Assembly (NCBI GenBank): GCA_030068075.1 | Contig: CM057841.1 | Coordinates: 40,527,030 to 40,591,029, forward strand | Source of the DNA: Paguma larvata | Lineage: Eukaryota; Chordata; Mammalia; Carnivora; Viverridae | Length of the DNA stretch: 64,000 nucleotides | Direction: 5' to 3' | Shown here: piece by piece, positions 20,691 to 32,645 of the stretch | Numbering within the stretch: the stretch's first letter is position 1 | Layout of the letters: each line of letters begins with the position of its first letter | Notes under the pieces: model-generated | Told to the model about the DNA's origin: nothing | Seen by the model: only the letters and a program-made list of their open reading frames with translations | Database searches by the model: none | Position numbers and translations under genes: made by a program

Positions 20691-22435
20691 GTCAGCTCTC
20701 AGCCCAGAGTAGAGGAGGAGGCCCTCATTCCCACTGAGCCTACAGAGAAAATAATGCTTTGAACCAAACTGAACAGATCTCTCTTCTTATCTTTAGCACT
20801 ATCCAAACCCTATCTACATATAATAGTGTCTTTATACAGCCAATGGCACATCAACCTTAATAAAGCCGGGGCGGCTACTACTATCTTCCTCCTACACAAA
20901 GGAACTCAGGAACATGGTCACAGCTGTGTGACCAAGCCCAGACCGGGTCCTGGGAGTTCATTCACCAAGTACAAAGGTGCATCTCCTGAGCTTTCTTGTA
21001 ACAGCTCAAATCACAGGCTCCCTGTCTCATCATGCACAGACCGTGAACCTTGATTTTGCAGTGGACAGTGGTTTCTCCTCACCTTGAGAGAATTTTGCTT
21101 AGAGGGAAAGAAATAAATAAAAAGAATCCTGTGTTAATGTCATTTGTGTAGCGATGTGATGCATTTTTTAACAGATTCATCCAACTTCAGTAATGACAAC
21201 GGCAAATTGTTTCCCTTTTTTCAAGAGTTCTTAGGAGGCCAAAGGCCAAAACCCATATCAGATGCTGTCCCTGTTCACTTTTTCTGAGACCCAAAGGCTC
21301 TTAGAAACCCAGGGAGTCACTCCCAGTCAGGTGAACACTGAGGTCACAAAGTGAAATGAAGTTACTACAGAAGCAAATAACAGGTGCCTGGGACTCAAGG
21401 CTCTCAGTAGCTCTAAGCCCAAGGGGACTCTGAGAGTGGTATAGTTCTAGAACACTCATCAGCTCTGGTTCACCTGGCTATATTACTCTTTCTAGTCCAT
21501 GTCACCCGGCTCCTTCTGGGAGGAGGCCATGGATCAGTGTGTCAAAGGAATATGGAGAGGAGGGCAGGGGAGAGGCTGGGCTGAGACATGACCCTACAAA
21601 CTCCATGGAAGTGTCACTATCAAACAATCTAGACCACTGAGCTGACTTGTACACTTGGGCTCCTACTTGAACTGAGAAACCCTAGAGATGCACAAATATA
21701 TATCTAGATATAGATAAAGGTATAGATATAGATATAGATATCCATATTTCTATATGTAAATACACATGCACCAAGTGTATATAGAGTTTTCTGTGTATGC
21801 GTGGGTAATCGTTAAAGGCACTGGTCTCTTTATAAGCCACTTTGGGAGAAATTCTACTGGCATCAGTGTCAAGAAATATTTTGTCTCACCTGGACACGGA
21901 TGCATAATTATTTTGTGGTAGTTTTACAACTCTTGGTGTCTCTCCAGTTGCCTGGTTACAAGGAAACAATGCTCTATGTCATAAATTACCGTATGCTCTT
22001 CAGTCGAGTCCTTTGTTCTATCTTTCAACTTTACTCTTACTTTCCCTTCATCCTAATTTCTTTAAAACTTTCCTTTGTTGAAATCTTAGCACATTGCTGG
22101 TATTTATGAAGGCTACTTCAACACCTCTTGAGACCAGGAAAGGCTATAAATAAATGGACAAGTAAATAGGCCATACTGTTTGAGCTGTTCACATGGCCGA
22201 CCACTGGGAATCCAGTCACCTTTCTCCTGGCAGCCTGCCCAGAACTTTAGTTAAACCCTAACAAACAGTAATTCCTTACTAAGGAAGAGTTGGTCCGAAC
22301 ATCCATCTGAGGAGCATATATTCAAAGAACAGTCTTCTAGCTAATTGATTTTACTTTCAGTTATTCAACATTCAAGAGACCTTTTTATGTTTCTATATGT
22401 GTGCATTACAGCATGTATCCAAACATCCTGAAATA
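20691..22435. other. Unannotated unique sequence with a GATATA tract
   Basis: A (GATATA)n-like simple repeat lies at 21,690-21,745 (TATAGATATAGATATAGATA). The rest is unique, with no exon-like signal I trust. Confidence 0.45.
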
Positions 22436-22439
22436 ACCA

Positions 22440-22580
22440 ATTTAATGATATCCTCCTCCTCCAGACTATTAGGACTTTGAAGGTAAGGACTACAATAGTT
22501 TTATCTCTGTGTGCCTAGTATCTATCACCGTGGCTGTTACGTGGTAGATATTTTGTTGGATAAACAGATGCTTGCTAAGT
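22440..22580 (+). repeat. L2 LINE 3' end
   Basis: CCAGACTATTAGGACTTTGA, AGGTAAGGACTACAATAGTT, TATCTCTGTGTGCCTAGTAT and GTAGATATTTTGTTGGATAA follow the L2 3' terminal order. Confidence 0.72.
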
Positions 22581-23046
22581 AACTAGAGTGCACGTGTGTG
22601 CATGTTTGAAGACATATATTTATGAATGCATGTACCTATATTGCCATCCACTACATAAGTGTCTCTCAGACGATCTCAACGGATTCTGTGCGGCAATGTA
22701 TTATTATTATCTGTGTGTATTTATTAAATAAAATACACACTCACAGAGCTCTTACAGAGAGAGCCTGGCTATGAGTCTACATCTGCAACACCCCTAGCTC
22801 TTTCCAGCCTGCCATGTTTTCTCAGTGCAACATCATACTGAGTCTCAAGACAGAATCAAAAGTAATTGGTTGTACACAAAGATACCTCCAAACATGGAGA
22901 ACAGATGAAGTATAGGTAGCTTGGTAGGGCCAACCATATCCTCATGCTGTTAAGAGAAATAGTGTAGTTTGTAGTCTTCACACTCATTATACTTTCGGAT
23001 AACCCTACTACACCATCTAAAATAATATCTGGCTCAGAAAAAAATT

Positions 23047-23455
23047 GTGCTTACTGTGTGTGATGGTTGGCTTTATGTGTACAATGGGTTAGGGGATAGT
23101 CTCCAGTGATACCGACACTAATGGAGGTATTATTGTGCAGGTATTTTGTAGATGTCATTAAAGTCTCTAATCAGTTTACTTTCAGTAAAGTATTGTCTAT
23201 AATCTGGGTGGGCCTGAGTCAATCAGTTGAAAGCTCTTCAAAGCATAACTGAAGCTACTCTGATGATGAAGAGAGGAGTCTACCTGTGGACTGTGGCTTC
23301 AGCTCACATCTTAGGGCTCCAGTCTTCCCTTGCTGCTCACCTGCCCTGTGGATTTCAGACCTGGCCTTGGCAATCCTTACAATTCCTTGAGGCAATCACT
23401 TTCAGTAAATTTCCTAATACGGGTGTCTCCTACTGACTCTGTTACCCTCAGTGTA
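23047..23455 (+). repeat. LTR-like medium-reiterated repeat
   Basis: GTGATGGTTGGCTTTATGTG, TATTTTGTAGATGTCATTAA, ATCAGTTTACTTTCAGTAAA, ATCTGGGTGGGCCTGAGTCA, AATCAGTTGAAAGCTCTTCA, CTGTGGATTTCAGACCTGGC and TTCCTAATACGGGTGTC follow a known mammalian repeat that begins tgatggttaattttatgtg and ends near a caattcctt segment. I believe it is a solo LTR of an endogenous-retrovirus class but cannot name the subfamily. No retroviral coding region adjoins it. Confidence 0.6.
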
Positions 23456-23894
23456 CCCTGGCAGATACACTATGTATACATCAATATTTACAGGTGGGAA
23501 ACTTCAGGCAACTTCATCCTTAAGAAATGAAAGAGGCCCTATGATCTCTCCTGATAGCATCCAGGAATGCTTCCTATCTCCCCTGAATGGCAGTCTTCTT
23601 ACTTATGTGCAAAGGTCAGATTTCAACTGGTTCAATAACAAGAAGGCTCTGCTTTCCAGGTTGCATATTTTTTAAAAAGTTCTTGGAAAAACAAATTCAC
23701 ATGAGTTTATTATGAAGCCACTGTTGCAGGAGATCATATGGATGATATCGCTGTAAAGCCTTTTTTTCTGTTAATGCCTTTATCTGGTTGTTTTACACAC
23801 AAAAAAAAGTGTTTCAGTTGTAGAGAAAAATATGTGTAGGTTTTCACATTATGATTTTTGTGCTGGTAAGTGATACTAGGCAAGATAATAGATG

Positions 23895-24015
23895 GTGTAA
23901 AGAGTAAGGGTTTGGACTTCATGGGGACCTGAGTTCCTAAATGGTTGACTCTAGATGGATTAGCTTCTATGAGCTAGCTTCCTGGAATTTCAATTATAAT
24001 CATGTAAAACAAAGG
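23895..24015 (+). repeat. Diverged MIR-like fragment, plus
   Basis: TAAGGGTTTGGACTTCATGG, GGACCTGAGTTCCTAAATGG and a TTTCAATTATAATCATGTAA segment recall the MIR order. Low identity. Confidence 0.35.
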
Positions 24016-24419
24016 ATTTGGTGGAGAAAATTGAATTCGTAACATACCTAACAGTTACGTAAATATGATTCATCCTGAGAAAGAGACCACTATTTATGTC
24101 AATTTCTTTGAAAGGAAAGCTTGAACCCTTCATAAGCAATGGAAAACTAATCCTCATCAAATCCAGGAGAAGGTTTGGTGTGGAAGAGAGAAATGAAAGT
24201 TTAGTAAACTTGATTAGAAGGAACAGAAAGGAACAAATGGGTTTGGAGATACAAAGTCCACACCGTCACTACTAGCTGGTGTATAACCAAAGTAAGATGT
24301 GCAGGCCCACAGCACCTCCACTTCCTCTCTGTGGAGCAGGGATAACAATACACATCTAACCACAGCGTTGTCGCTGACACTGATGAAGTGCTCACTTGGC
24401 TTTGCATATGTCCTTGTCA

Positions 24420-24545
24420 TGCCAAAAGTACAGATGAGGAAACTGAAGCAAAAAAAGAATAACTTGCGAATGCCTGGCCACACTCCTAAAACCTGGTGGC
24501 AGTGGAATCCGAAGGCGGTGGAGTCCGAACCCCTTCAGCTCTTGA
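24420..24545 (-). repeat. MIR fragment, minus
   Basis: ACAGATGAGGAAACTGAAGC followed by GGCCACACTCCTAAAACCTG, GGTGGCAGTGGAATCCGAAG and GAACCCCTTCAGCTCTTGAG is the reverse MIR core in order. A possible opposite-orientation fragment lies just left (24,250-24,400). Confidence 0.75.
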
Positions 24546-26065
24546 GCTTTTAATCACACAGATCAGGTTTCACTGCTGTAATGAGACCTGAGTGAGACAA
24601 TGAATTTAAAACACATGCCAAAGCCGTCAAGGAAGCACCCATGTTTCTTGTTGTTGAAATGCACAAGAGAACACTGATAGGATAGAGTATTCAAGTCATT
24701 CTGTGCCCCATCAGCTCAAAAGAAACCCCCAAACAGCTGAAGAGAAACCTAAATGAATTTTCGAAACTCTGAGATATAAGTAGTGTCCTGGAGGCTGTAA
24801 GAATTGTTGAGTGTTTTGGGGAAATATATTCTAAACTTCCACCTATGAAATATGAAGCCAAAAGGATCTTGACCTCAGAGATAGTTAATAAGCTTAAAAT
24901 CAGTTCCTACATGCTCAGTATAAGGAATCACTTACACATATTTTCCCGGTTCTTCCTCACACTATGTTGGATTTCCAGGCCCACCTAGATGGACTTAGCA
25001 TCAAGTCATGATATCTTTTAGTTAAGGTAAAGCATAAGTTTCCTAGAGATTGTACTATTTATATAAAGCGTTTTTGGTTTTGTTTGTTTCTTGTGTTTCA
25101 TTTTTCTAAGGAGCCCAGCAGGTCACTGGGAATGAGGCAGAGCCAGACCCGGAGCCAAATAATAGTGAACGATTGGGGAATATTCCTAGCTGGCTGAGCC
25201 AAGGCTGGAACGGCCCCAGGAGTTTCCTAAGGGGTGTCCCTGGGACCAGCATGCCCTATGACCTCCATCTACACATCCTCACAACACAAGGTCACCTCAC
25301 ATAGTAACAGTCACATCTCAGTAACTACCCAACCTGGCTCCTCTGCGATAGACTTAAATATTTCTGACAAACTCATTTCTTGTCCAATTTGGCATGAAAA
25401 TTAAAGTTGCATTAGCACAATGTATGTTATGTGAATGGCAACCTCAATGCTCTACTATAGCAAACCCAACTGAGCCTTGAATAGAGGTTCAACAATACAG
25501 GTAAAGTTACTGTTTCCAAAATAGCCCTGTTTTGCATCCAAATTGGCCTTGCCTGGGAAGGCACACTCAGTGGACCAAGCTGATACAATCAATGTAACTT
25601 TCTCTGAAGGAAACCATCTTCAGAGAAAAATGTTAATCAAATCCTTTCCCATGCAAATATAAAAATAGGCAAAACAATACTAGAGATAGTATCAATATTT
25701 TCAACATTAAGCAAAGACAGGCAATCCTTGAAGAGTGATGCTATTTCCATGAATTTAATCAATTCACATTCCTATCCACAAAGCTTTTCTTACTTGCTTT
25801 TGTTTTTACAACCATTAATTTAAATGAGTCCGGGGACAGGTTTTGGAGGTTCTTTGCCAGAACAGAGAACTAAGTCCTGAGCTCCCAGGGGCCTATCATC
25901 AATTTGGTTTTCATTGTCCAAATAAACATCTGAACCCCAGGAACTGAGTTAAGGAAAGAATAATAATGCATGTATTCTCTGGGTCAAGCAGGGTAGTGAG
26001 AGAGGTTCTTTTCTTTTCCTTTTGGACTTTTAAAACAGAGCTCAGCTGTTCTTCCAGATCCCTCC
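24546..26065. other. Unannotated unique sequence
   Basis: About 1.5 kb without a recognised repeat or exon. The 25,070-25,110 region has a GTTTTTGGTTTTGTTTGTTT-type T/G-rich run. There are no convincing frames. Confidence 0.4.
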
Positions 26066-26106
26066 TGTGGGGGGGGGTGGTAATTTTCCATTCTTTTTAT
26101 TTATTA

Positions 26107-26227
26107 GAATTATTTAAATGTTTATTTATTTTGAGGGGGTAGGTAAGGGACAGAAAGACTGAGACACAGAATCTGAAGGAAGCTTCAGGCTCTGACGCTT
26201 AATCGACTGAGTCACCCAGACACCCCA
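26107..26227 (-). mobile_element. Felid-type SINE, minus, internally deleted
   Basis: On the minus strand the head GGGGTGTCTGGGTGACTCAG leads directly to the AGAGCCTGAAGC region. The GGTCATGATCTCA/B-box middle (about 80 bases) is missing, while the tail (AAATAAATAAACATTT) is intact. Flanks GTAATTTTCCATT (26,080-26,092) and GCAATTTTCCATT (26,228-26,240) are the target-site duplication. Confidence 0.88.
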
Positions 26228-26240
26228 GCAATTTTCCATT

Positions 26241-27235
26241 TTAACCCTCTTCTACCTAAGAGGGAACTTGAGTCTACACAAGGGAAGCAAGTTTCCATCT
26301 CTCGTCTCACAGCGAGTTGGTTAATAAAGAAGGAATGGGTAAAGGATGAATCAAGAGGCATAGAAATGAAAATGTTCTGAGAATATTAGAACAGATCTAG
26401 AAATACCAAGCACAGAGACCTGGTGGCTTTTGTCTCTCTGAACAAGACTTAGTCATGTTGGTGTCTGCAGTTTCATTTGTTCATAAGTCCTGGTTTAGAG
26501 GCACAAATCTGATGCCTCTGAAAATCCAGGATAGATGATTCGTTTAACTCTCAGAAGTCTGGGTCCTTATCAATATTCTTCAGTGCAGATACAAGGCGAC
26601 TCTCTTCCTTCAGCTTTTATATGCCTTGTACCAGGTCATGGCGCCACATAACAGAAAGTGGAGTGCCCACTGATATAGAGTAGGCTTATATGCCTTCTCT
26701 CAACACCTAGAAATACACTGTAAACTCCGGCTCCAAAATAATTATTCCAAAGTGACATAGCGGAGCATCTTCACCTATGCCAGGGCTGGAGAGGAACCAA
26801 AATTTCAAGAGAAAACATGGAACTTGGAAGCACAACTTCTTTTCTCTATAACACATCTTTTTAAGTACTTAAGTCATATGAGCACGTTACAAAAAACATA
26901 ATACTCTGTGTCATCTTCAAGTCGTCCTGGGTTGGGCAAACCCAAGAACCCATCAATCCTAGAAGCATTAGAAGAGCCATCGGAAAAGCTTTCTGGATCT
27001 TTCAGGTCCTGAGTTCAAATCCTTTGCAACAATTTATCTGCGTGATCTTGAGGCTCCTGTTCATGAGGTCGGACAGATGCAAGGACATAATCCCTGGAAG
27101 GCCAAGTCCAAGGGCAATCAGGGTACACATGACCAAAATTCCATCACCATTCCTCGATGGTCAGCAGCAAGTCACATGAACCTATTCCTGGAAGCCTCTT
27201 ACCTCTGTGCACCTACAACAGAGCAGTGGAGAACG
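26241..27235. other. Unannotated unique sequence
   Basis: No clear repeat. A MIR-like fragment might lie at 26,990-27,060 (CTGAGTTCAAATCCTTTGCA). No gene. Confidence 0.4.
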
Positions 27236-27445
27236 TGGGATCGCTCTTCAAATCCCTGTTTGTCCACTCGTTAACTGTATAAGCCTGGGAAAGTTGTTTA
27301 ACTACTCTGAGTCTTGGTTTCTATGTTTTATAAATGGGGATCATTACAGCTTCTACCTCATCGAGGTTACAGTGAGGATAGATTGATATAATTTATTGGA
27401 AGGGCTGAGCACAGTGTGTGCATATAGTAAATGCTCAGTACACAT
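27236..27445 (+). repeat. MIR SINE fragment
   Basis: CTTCAAATCCCTGTTTGTCC, TTAACTGTATAAGCCTGGGA, AAGTTGTTTAACTACTCTGA, GTCTTGGTTTCTATGTTTTA and ATAGTAAATGCTCAGTACAC follow MIR from core to tail. Confidence 0.88.
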
Positions 27446-27829
27446 CAGCTGCCACCTTGGCCCCGCTTCATCATCTGTGCTGAAATCCCCTACCTGTTGG
27501 CTTCCCTGTGTAAAGTCTCTGGAGTCTCTGTTCTTTCTAGCAGTAGTTCTCAAAGCTGTTCCAGAAATCATTTAATAAAGCATTGAACACATCACTCCCT
27601 CATTCCCAACCCTTAAAAGGCTCCCTAGGGCCTAGGAAATGAAGTCCAAAGCTCTGATTTTGGCATTCAATGTACTCTATAGAATCTCAAACTTCTTACC
27701 CTGTAGGCATACTCTGTCCACTCTCATCTGCTGGCTGTTTCTGTTTGCATGGCTTTCTCTAGGATGCTGAGATGTGACAGTTGGATAGCACTGAGCCAAA
27801 GGATTTGTGGAAGACCTGAGAGCCAGACC

Positions 27830-27945
27830 GTTTTAGAGCTGGAAAGGACCCAAAAGGCCACTTTACAGATGAAGAAACTGAGGTTAATTGGCTTGCCCAG
27901 AGCCATACAGCTCTTTATCAGCGATGTCAGGGTGGCCCTAGGCTG
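27830..27945 (-). repeat. MIR-family fragment, minus
   Basis: TAGAGCTGGAAAGGACCCAA, CTTTACAGATGAAGAAACTG, AGGTTAATTGGCTTGCCCAG and AGCCATACAGCTCTTTATCA are the reverse MIR/MIR3-type order. Confidence 0.8.
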
Positions 27946-29080
27946 GCTTGCCTAGTGGGAGAGAATCACCAGGCAGCCCATTAGAGAAAAATTGTAAACA
28001 ATTGGTGGCAAACTCGCTGACAGGTGGTATTTCTCCATTTCCTGAGAAATGAGATACTATGCAGCCAATAAGAAAGGAACATGGGCAGGACTTTCTACAT
28101 GCAAACTGGGTGCCTTTCTGGCTTGAAATGCAGGGCACGATGGCGATGGGGATGATAGGGAGAGGGCTACTGAGATAATTCCCAAGGGCCCATTCCTTAC
28201 TTCAAAGACGCATCCTCTCAGCCTGCATTAGTCTCCTGACTAATGCTCCCAAATGCACTGCGAGATTTGCTGAAGTTGAAGATTCTTTGTGATGTTTGCA
28301 GTAGGAGTGGTGATGAATAAAACACAAGAATCACCAATGCATTATTCCGAAGGCAAGCGTGCCCAGCTCTAACTGCTACATTGCAATTGCTACTCTAAGA
28401 TAATAATACTAATAGTGACACTTCATTTATATAGTGCTTCTTCGGTTCTCAAGAATAACATAAAAATGAAAACGGTATCTTAGACTACAGCTGTGTCTAT
28501 ACATGAAGCATATAGTGGAGCAAGCCGGCTCAAGAGCAACCTCTTGTCAACTCTTGGGATATTTTAGGGCAAAATGTTATGAATTGGAATTGTTTGCATA
28601 AACAACCTGTTTTTCAGCTTGGGTTTGGATTTTGAATACAGTTCTGCTGCTACTGTAGAAGAAATATTTTATAAAACATATAATATGTTGTTAAATATGT
28701 AAAATCTTTAAATATACATGTCTTAGTACATAATAGAAAGTCGGTAACTACGGACATAGCTGCCCACCCAGCTTCACCCGGTTGGTTAGTCATCTGTGGT
28801 TTGTGGTCTGGATTTGTGTCCATGGTGAGCAGTCAGGGAGTATCATGTAGAAATTGGCATGCATCGTTCCAAGAGCCCTGAACAGCTTGGTGATAACTGA
28901 GTCAGGTGTGGGCAAGGCGCTTCACCAGTCATGAAATCAAAGCCATTCTATGTTCAATTACCTGGCCCATTAGGCTACAGAACGTTAGAAGTTCTGAAAT
29001 TCTGAGCTTGCCCTGAAGGCTTCACTCTCTGAAAGGGTGATGCTCATTTCTTTCAAAGGTGCATCAGGAAAGTTGTCCTG
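27946..29080. other. Unannotated unique sequence
   Basis: A short L1-like AATGAGATACTATGCAGCC word occurs at 28,046 without clear extension. The rest is AT-rich unique sequence. Confidence 0.4.
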
Positions 29081-29084
29081 GGAC

Positions 29085-29393
29085 GGTATGAGGCCAACTT
29101 CAGAGGCAGCGTTTACCTGTGTGTCTTTGCTGCCCCAACTCACCCAGCTGTAAGCATGGACGACATCACCAGATCACCCTATTCTCGGGCTACAAAGGAC
29201 ATGCTGTCAGGAGCCTGGGGCAGTCATATCCACAGAGCAGACACTGTCATGGACCAGATGGGTGTGGGCAGCACAGCTGTTCTTGCTGGACATGGGCAGT
29301 TACAGCTTACTCTACCATCATGGTGGCCCCAGACATCAGATACTGGTACAACCACTGCCACAAAAGCCAGAATGAGTTCTTCATGGCCAGTGG

Positions 29394-29395
<2 letters not shown>
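29085..29395 (+). other. Coding-like or degenerate exon-like segment (unidentified)
   Basis: GC content rises and two plus frames stay open, one from an ATG at 29,156. The translated products are unlike any family I recognise and overlap each other in different frames, so at most one could be real. No splice acceptor or donor of quality was identified around it. It may be an old retrocopy fragment or chance sequence. Confidence 0.15.
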
Positions 29396-29437
<42 letters not shown>

Positions 29438-29438
29438 A
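29395..29438. repeat. (GT)n microsatellite
   Basis: About twenty uninterrupted TG units following TTTTG. Cys/Val repeats in frames through it are artefacts. It is a likely polymorphic site. Confidence 0.95.
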
Positions 29439-29589
29439 TATACGTACGCTACTGAATCCTAATTTAAAACACACTGGGAGGTTGGAGCAGAGTCTGTGTT
29501 CTAGCTTCCAAGAGGGCTAGGGAAGCCACTGGAGTGGAAGGAGTGTTCTTTCTACAGAGAATCTTCTTGTGAGCTATTCTCCAAACACA

Positions 29590-29640
29590 GGATGGGGATT
29601 CCAATGCTTTGCAGCTAAACAAATAAACAAGCAAACAAGA
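29590..29640. repeat. Short AAAC-type simple tract
   Basis: AAACAAATAAACAAGCAAAC. No element body is recognised to its left. Confidence 0.5.
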
Positions 29641-29794
29641 TGACAAATGTGTGCTACCAGGAATGACTAACATGTCGAATACTGTATTCCAGGCTGAAGA
29701 ACCACTGGAAAAGAATTGTCTTGTTTAATAAGACTGCCCCTGCTCCTATTCTGCGTATTTTTATTGCTATTATTGTTTTGTTTTTGTTTCTGTT

Positions 29795-29828
29795 TTTCTT
29801 TCTTTCTTTTCTTTTTTTTTTTTTTTTT
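29795..29828. repeat. CTTT/poly-T tract
   Basis: TTTCTTTCTTTCTTTTC followed by T16 or so. This may be the reversed tail of a retroelement with no surviving body. Confidence 0.7.
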
Positions 29829-30005
29829 ACCAAGAAAGGTTGGTGACGGAATAAAGTCAACTCATAGCATAAAGCTACGAAGGATGACAGATATTCTGGA
29901 TAACTGATTAAAGATTTAAACTTAAACACGTTTAGGGAGACTAGATCCATGGACAAAGACAATAGTAACAGCGACCCCATTCTGTACACTGTTTTAAGCA
30001 TATTT

Positions 30006-30140
30006 GTATGTTAATATTGTCTAATACCAGAGCCACCCTATAAGGGAGATATTACTAATACAGCGTATGGATGGGGAAACCGAGAAATGGTTAAATTGAC
30101 TTGAAGCCAGACAGCCTGATTCCAGAGCCTGTGCTAACAA
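30006..30140 (-). repeat. MIR fragment, minus
   Basis: CAGAGCCACCCTATAAGGGA, GATGGGGAAACCGAGAAATG, GTTAAATTGACTTGAAGCC and GATTCCAGAGCCTGTGC match the reverse MIR order. Confidence 0.75.
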
Positions 30141-30834
30141 ATGGAGGTGCCTATTGTGTCTTACGTGCACAGGGACAGGTGGGGAAATGTGACTTAACAG
30201 CAGCACATAAGGAAAAACAAATAAACAAATAAACTGTGGAGCATAAGTCCTCTGGGTGATGTGACTGGCAATAAAAGCTAATGTAATGTAGCCTCGGGCT
30301 GCAATAAAAGAAGCGTGTGGAAAGGAGTGGATAGTCCAGAGTTTAGCCGTCTGGATTTTTGTCTTCAGTCCTTCCCTCTGAGGAGGGCCGGAGCAGAAGG
30401 AGTGTTGAAAATGAATGAGGCGTTCACTCTGGAGATGTTAAGGCTGGGGAGAAGGCTACCTGGAAAACAATAAATACTGAGTAACTGGGATGCAGAGGAA
30501 GAAGTACATGCATTCTGCAGGGCATCAACAGCTTGTAGCAGAGAATATAACCTCTGGGGAGACACTTTGGCTCCACCTAAGGAAGTATTTCTAATAATGA
30601 GAGTTCTCAATGCCTCTATGGTTTGCACCGGGGGGAACCCACTCCGTATCACTAACGATACACCAGCCGTCATCAGTACGTGGTAGCCATAGCTGCTTTC
30701 CTTCCCCAGACCATCCTTAATTACTACACTGGTTGTGACTTGCCCTTCCTGTGCCCGTACTTGTTTATTCTTCCTGTGCAACACCTACTGTTCATAACTT
30801 GAGTTTTTACAGACATAGTATGTTCTGCACCTCG

Positions 30835-30905
30835 GAGATTGCTGCTCTCTGAGGGAAAGCCTTATGGTTGACTATTTCTGTGTGCCCAGCATTTCATAAA
30901 TGTAG
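30835..30905 (+). repeat. L2 3'-end fragment
   Basis: CTCTGAGGGAAAGCCTTATG, CTATTTCTGTGTGCCCAGCA and TTTCATAAATGTAGGT match the L2 terminal pattern over about 70 bases. Confidence 0.5.
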
Positions 30906-32490
30906 GTGACAAAGAAATGGGTTTGGACTTGAGTTCACACTGAACCCTGCCAGCGAGCCCTGTGAAGGCTTGCAAGGGGTAGCAAGGTGAGATGCCACTC
31001 TACTCCATTAACTATGACAACATGGAATGAAGATATTAATGATAATGACTATAAAGTGGGAAAGACCTGAAGGCCAAGGTCAGATGATACAGTGTGCAGA
31101 ATATTACCAAAAGACATTGGACTGGCTGACCATGACTTCCAAATAAAGGTTCGTGGAAAGGCCCGTACTTCTGTCACAATTTAACTACTTAATGACATAA
31201 CAGGTTGTACCTTTGTGTGGGTAGACAGACGGACAAACAGACATATAGATATCTAGATAGATAATGGAGCTAATGATATGTTTAGATAAAAATCAGATCA
31301 CCAATATATCTACTTAAAAAAAAACAAAAACAAAAAAACAAACTTGCTTGTAGATAGCAGTAAGAGACTGAGTTAAAAGCCAAGATTGCCAAGTTGCTTC
31401 ACCTGCCCTAAAGGACCATGTGATCTTAAGCAAGTCATGGTTCCTCCCTGGGTCCCTGGAGCCTCGTCTCTAACTTAAGGTTGACTAGAATAACTGATAA
31501 TTCTGGTTAATGACTTCACACATCAGATTCCTACGTGGTAAAGTGGAATGTCCACTCCTCACTCAGGAAGCAGTAGGTCCAATCACTGCGCAGCAGTTAG
31601 ACTGTGTGATACGGAATCTGAGAGGAGATGCCACATGTGAAGTGGGGCCATGACACAATGGAGTGGAAGCAGATGGAAGAAATGAGGATGGAGAGGTGTC
31701 TGGAAACCTCTCCTCAGATCAGCTGAAGCACCGAAGGGTGGAGCATCCTGAGAGTGCCTAAGTTTGGCATGGGATGCCTGTGTTTTTCAGTTACTGGTTG
31801 TGGAACACTGCGAATGTCTTTGCTTTTATTGTTTTTTGTGTTTTTGTTGTGTTATGTTTTGTTTTTGTTTTTGTTTTCCTGTACGATGTTAGCAATAATC
31901 TTACCAGTTCACAGACTCACTGTTGGATAACTCTCATGTAGAATGTCCTTTGCCCAGTGATTGAAACCAGCTAAAAGCTCCATAAATGCTGGATTTTCAC
32001 TATTATCTGATACCAATTTTCAAATATTTGCAGGGCTGTCAGGAAGAGGAAAAAGTGATGGGGAGCAGGGACAAAGAGTAACTCACTACTGGGAAAAACT
32101 TACAAAAGAGGTATATTTTCAGTCCTCTTAGGATGCAGAATTTTAATGAACGGAGTTAGTGGATCATAGCTAGGATGATGGGTTCCCTGAGAGGTAGTTA
32201 GCAGGCTGTCTTCAGGACATGTATGAAGATACAGACTTAACAGTAAACAGAAAACATGCTGAGAGTATAGTTAGATCATAAAATCTCAGAAGCTTCTTTC
32301 AATGAATAAGGTTTGGGATCTCGTAGGGGAACAGGGTCTGAGCAGTTGGCTCAGCTCTTGGTCTGGCTACTCTTCTCTAGAAAGCTAGGGAGGTCCCAGC
32401 TTGCAACATGCATCACACATAGTAGAAAACTTCTGGGCATGTGGATTCAGGACAGACTGGGAAACTCGGCTTTCCTTCTTCCAGCCTCAG
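30906..32490. other. Unannotated sequence with small simple repeats
   Basis: It includes an AGATA/CAGA-type tract (31,226-31,265), an A-rich CAAAAACAAAAAAACAAAC tract (31,316-31,342), a possible MIR core at 31,345-31,500 and a (TTTTG)n tract near 31,830-31,880. No gene. Confidence 0.4.
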
Positions 32491-32494
32491 GAGC

Positions 32495-32645
32495 TTAGAC
32501 AAGGGTTCAGAGTCCTCCTGTGACTCAGTTTCCCCATCTGTACAATGAAGAGGCTCATACCCTCCTCACAGGGTGAGGTCATAGTGTCAATGAGGTGTCA
32601 GGTAGGGCACCTGGCACATAGTAGGGTTTAAGAAAGTTGGCTCTT
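32495..32645 (+). repeat. MIR 3' half, plus
   Basis: GACTCAGTTTCCCCATCTGT, ACAATGAAGAGGCTCATACC, CTCCTCACAGGGTGAGGTCA and GGGCACCTGGCACATAGTAG follow the MIR 3' half closely. Confidence 0.88.

Noticed and set aside
23047..23455. Active or coding endogenous retrovirus
   Set aside because: Only LTR-like sequence is seen; there is no gag, pol or env frame next to it.
30365..30784. 139-codon minus-strand frame that looks protein-like
   Set aside because: It begins at a GTG; the first ATG is about 37 codons in. No domain is recognised, and frames of this length are expected by chance in 64 kb.
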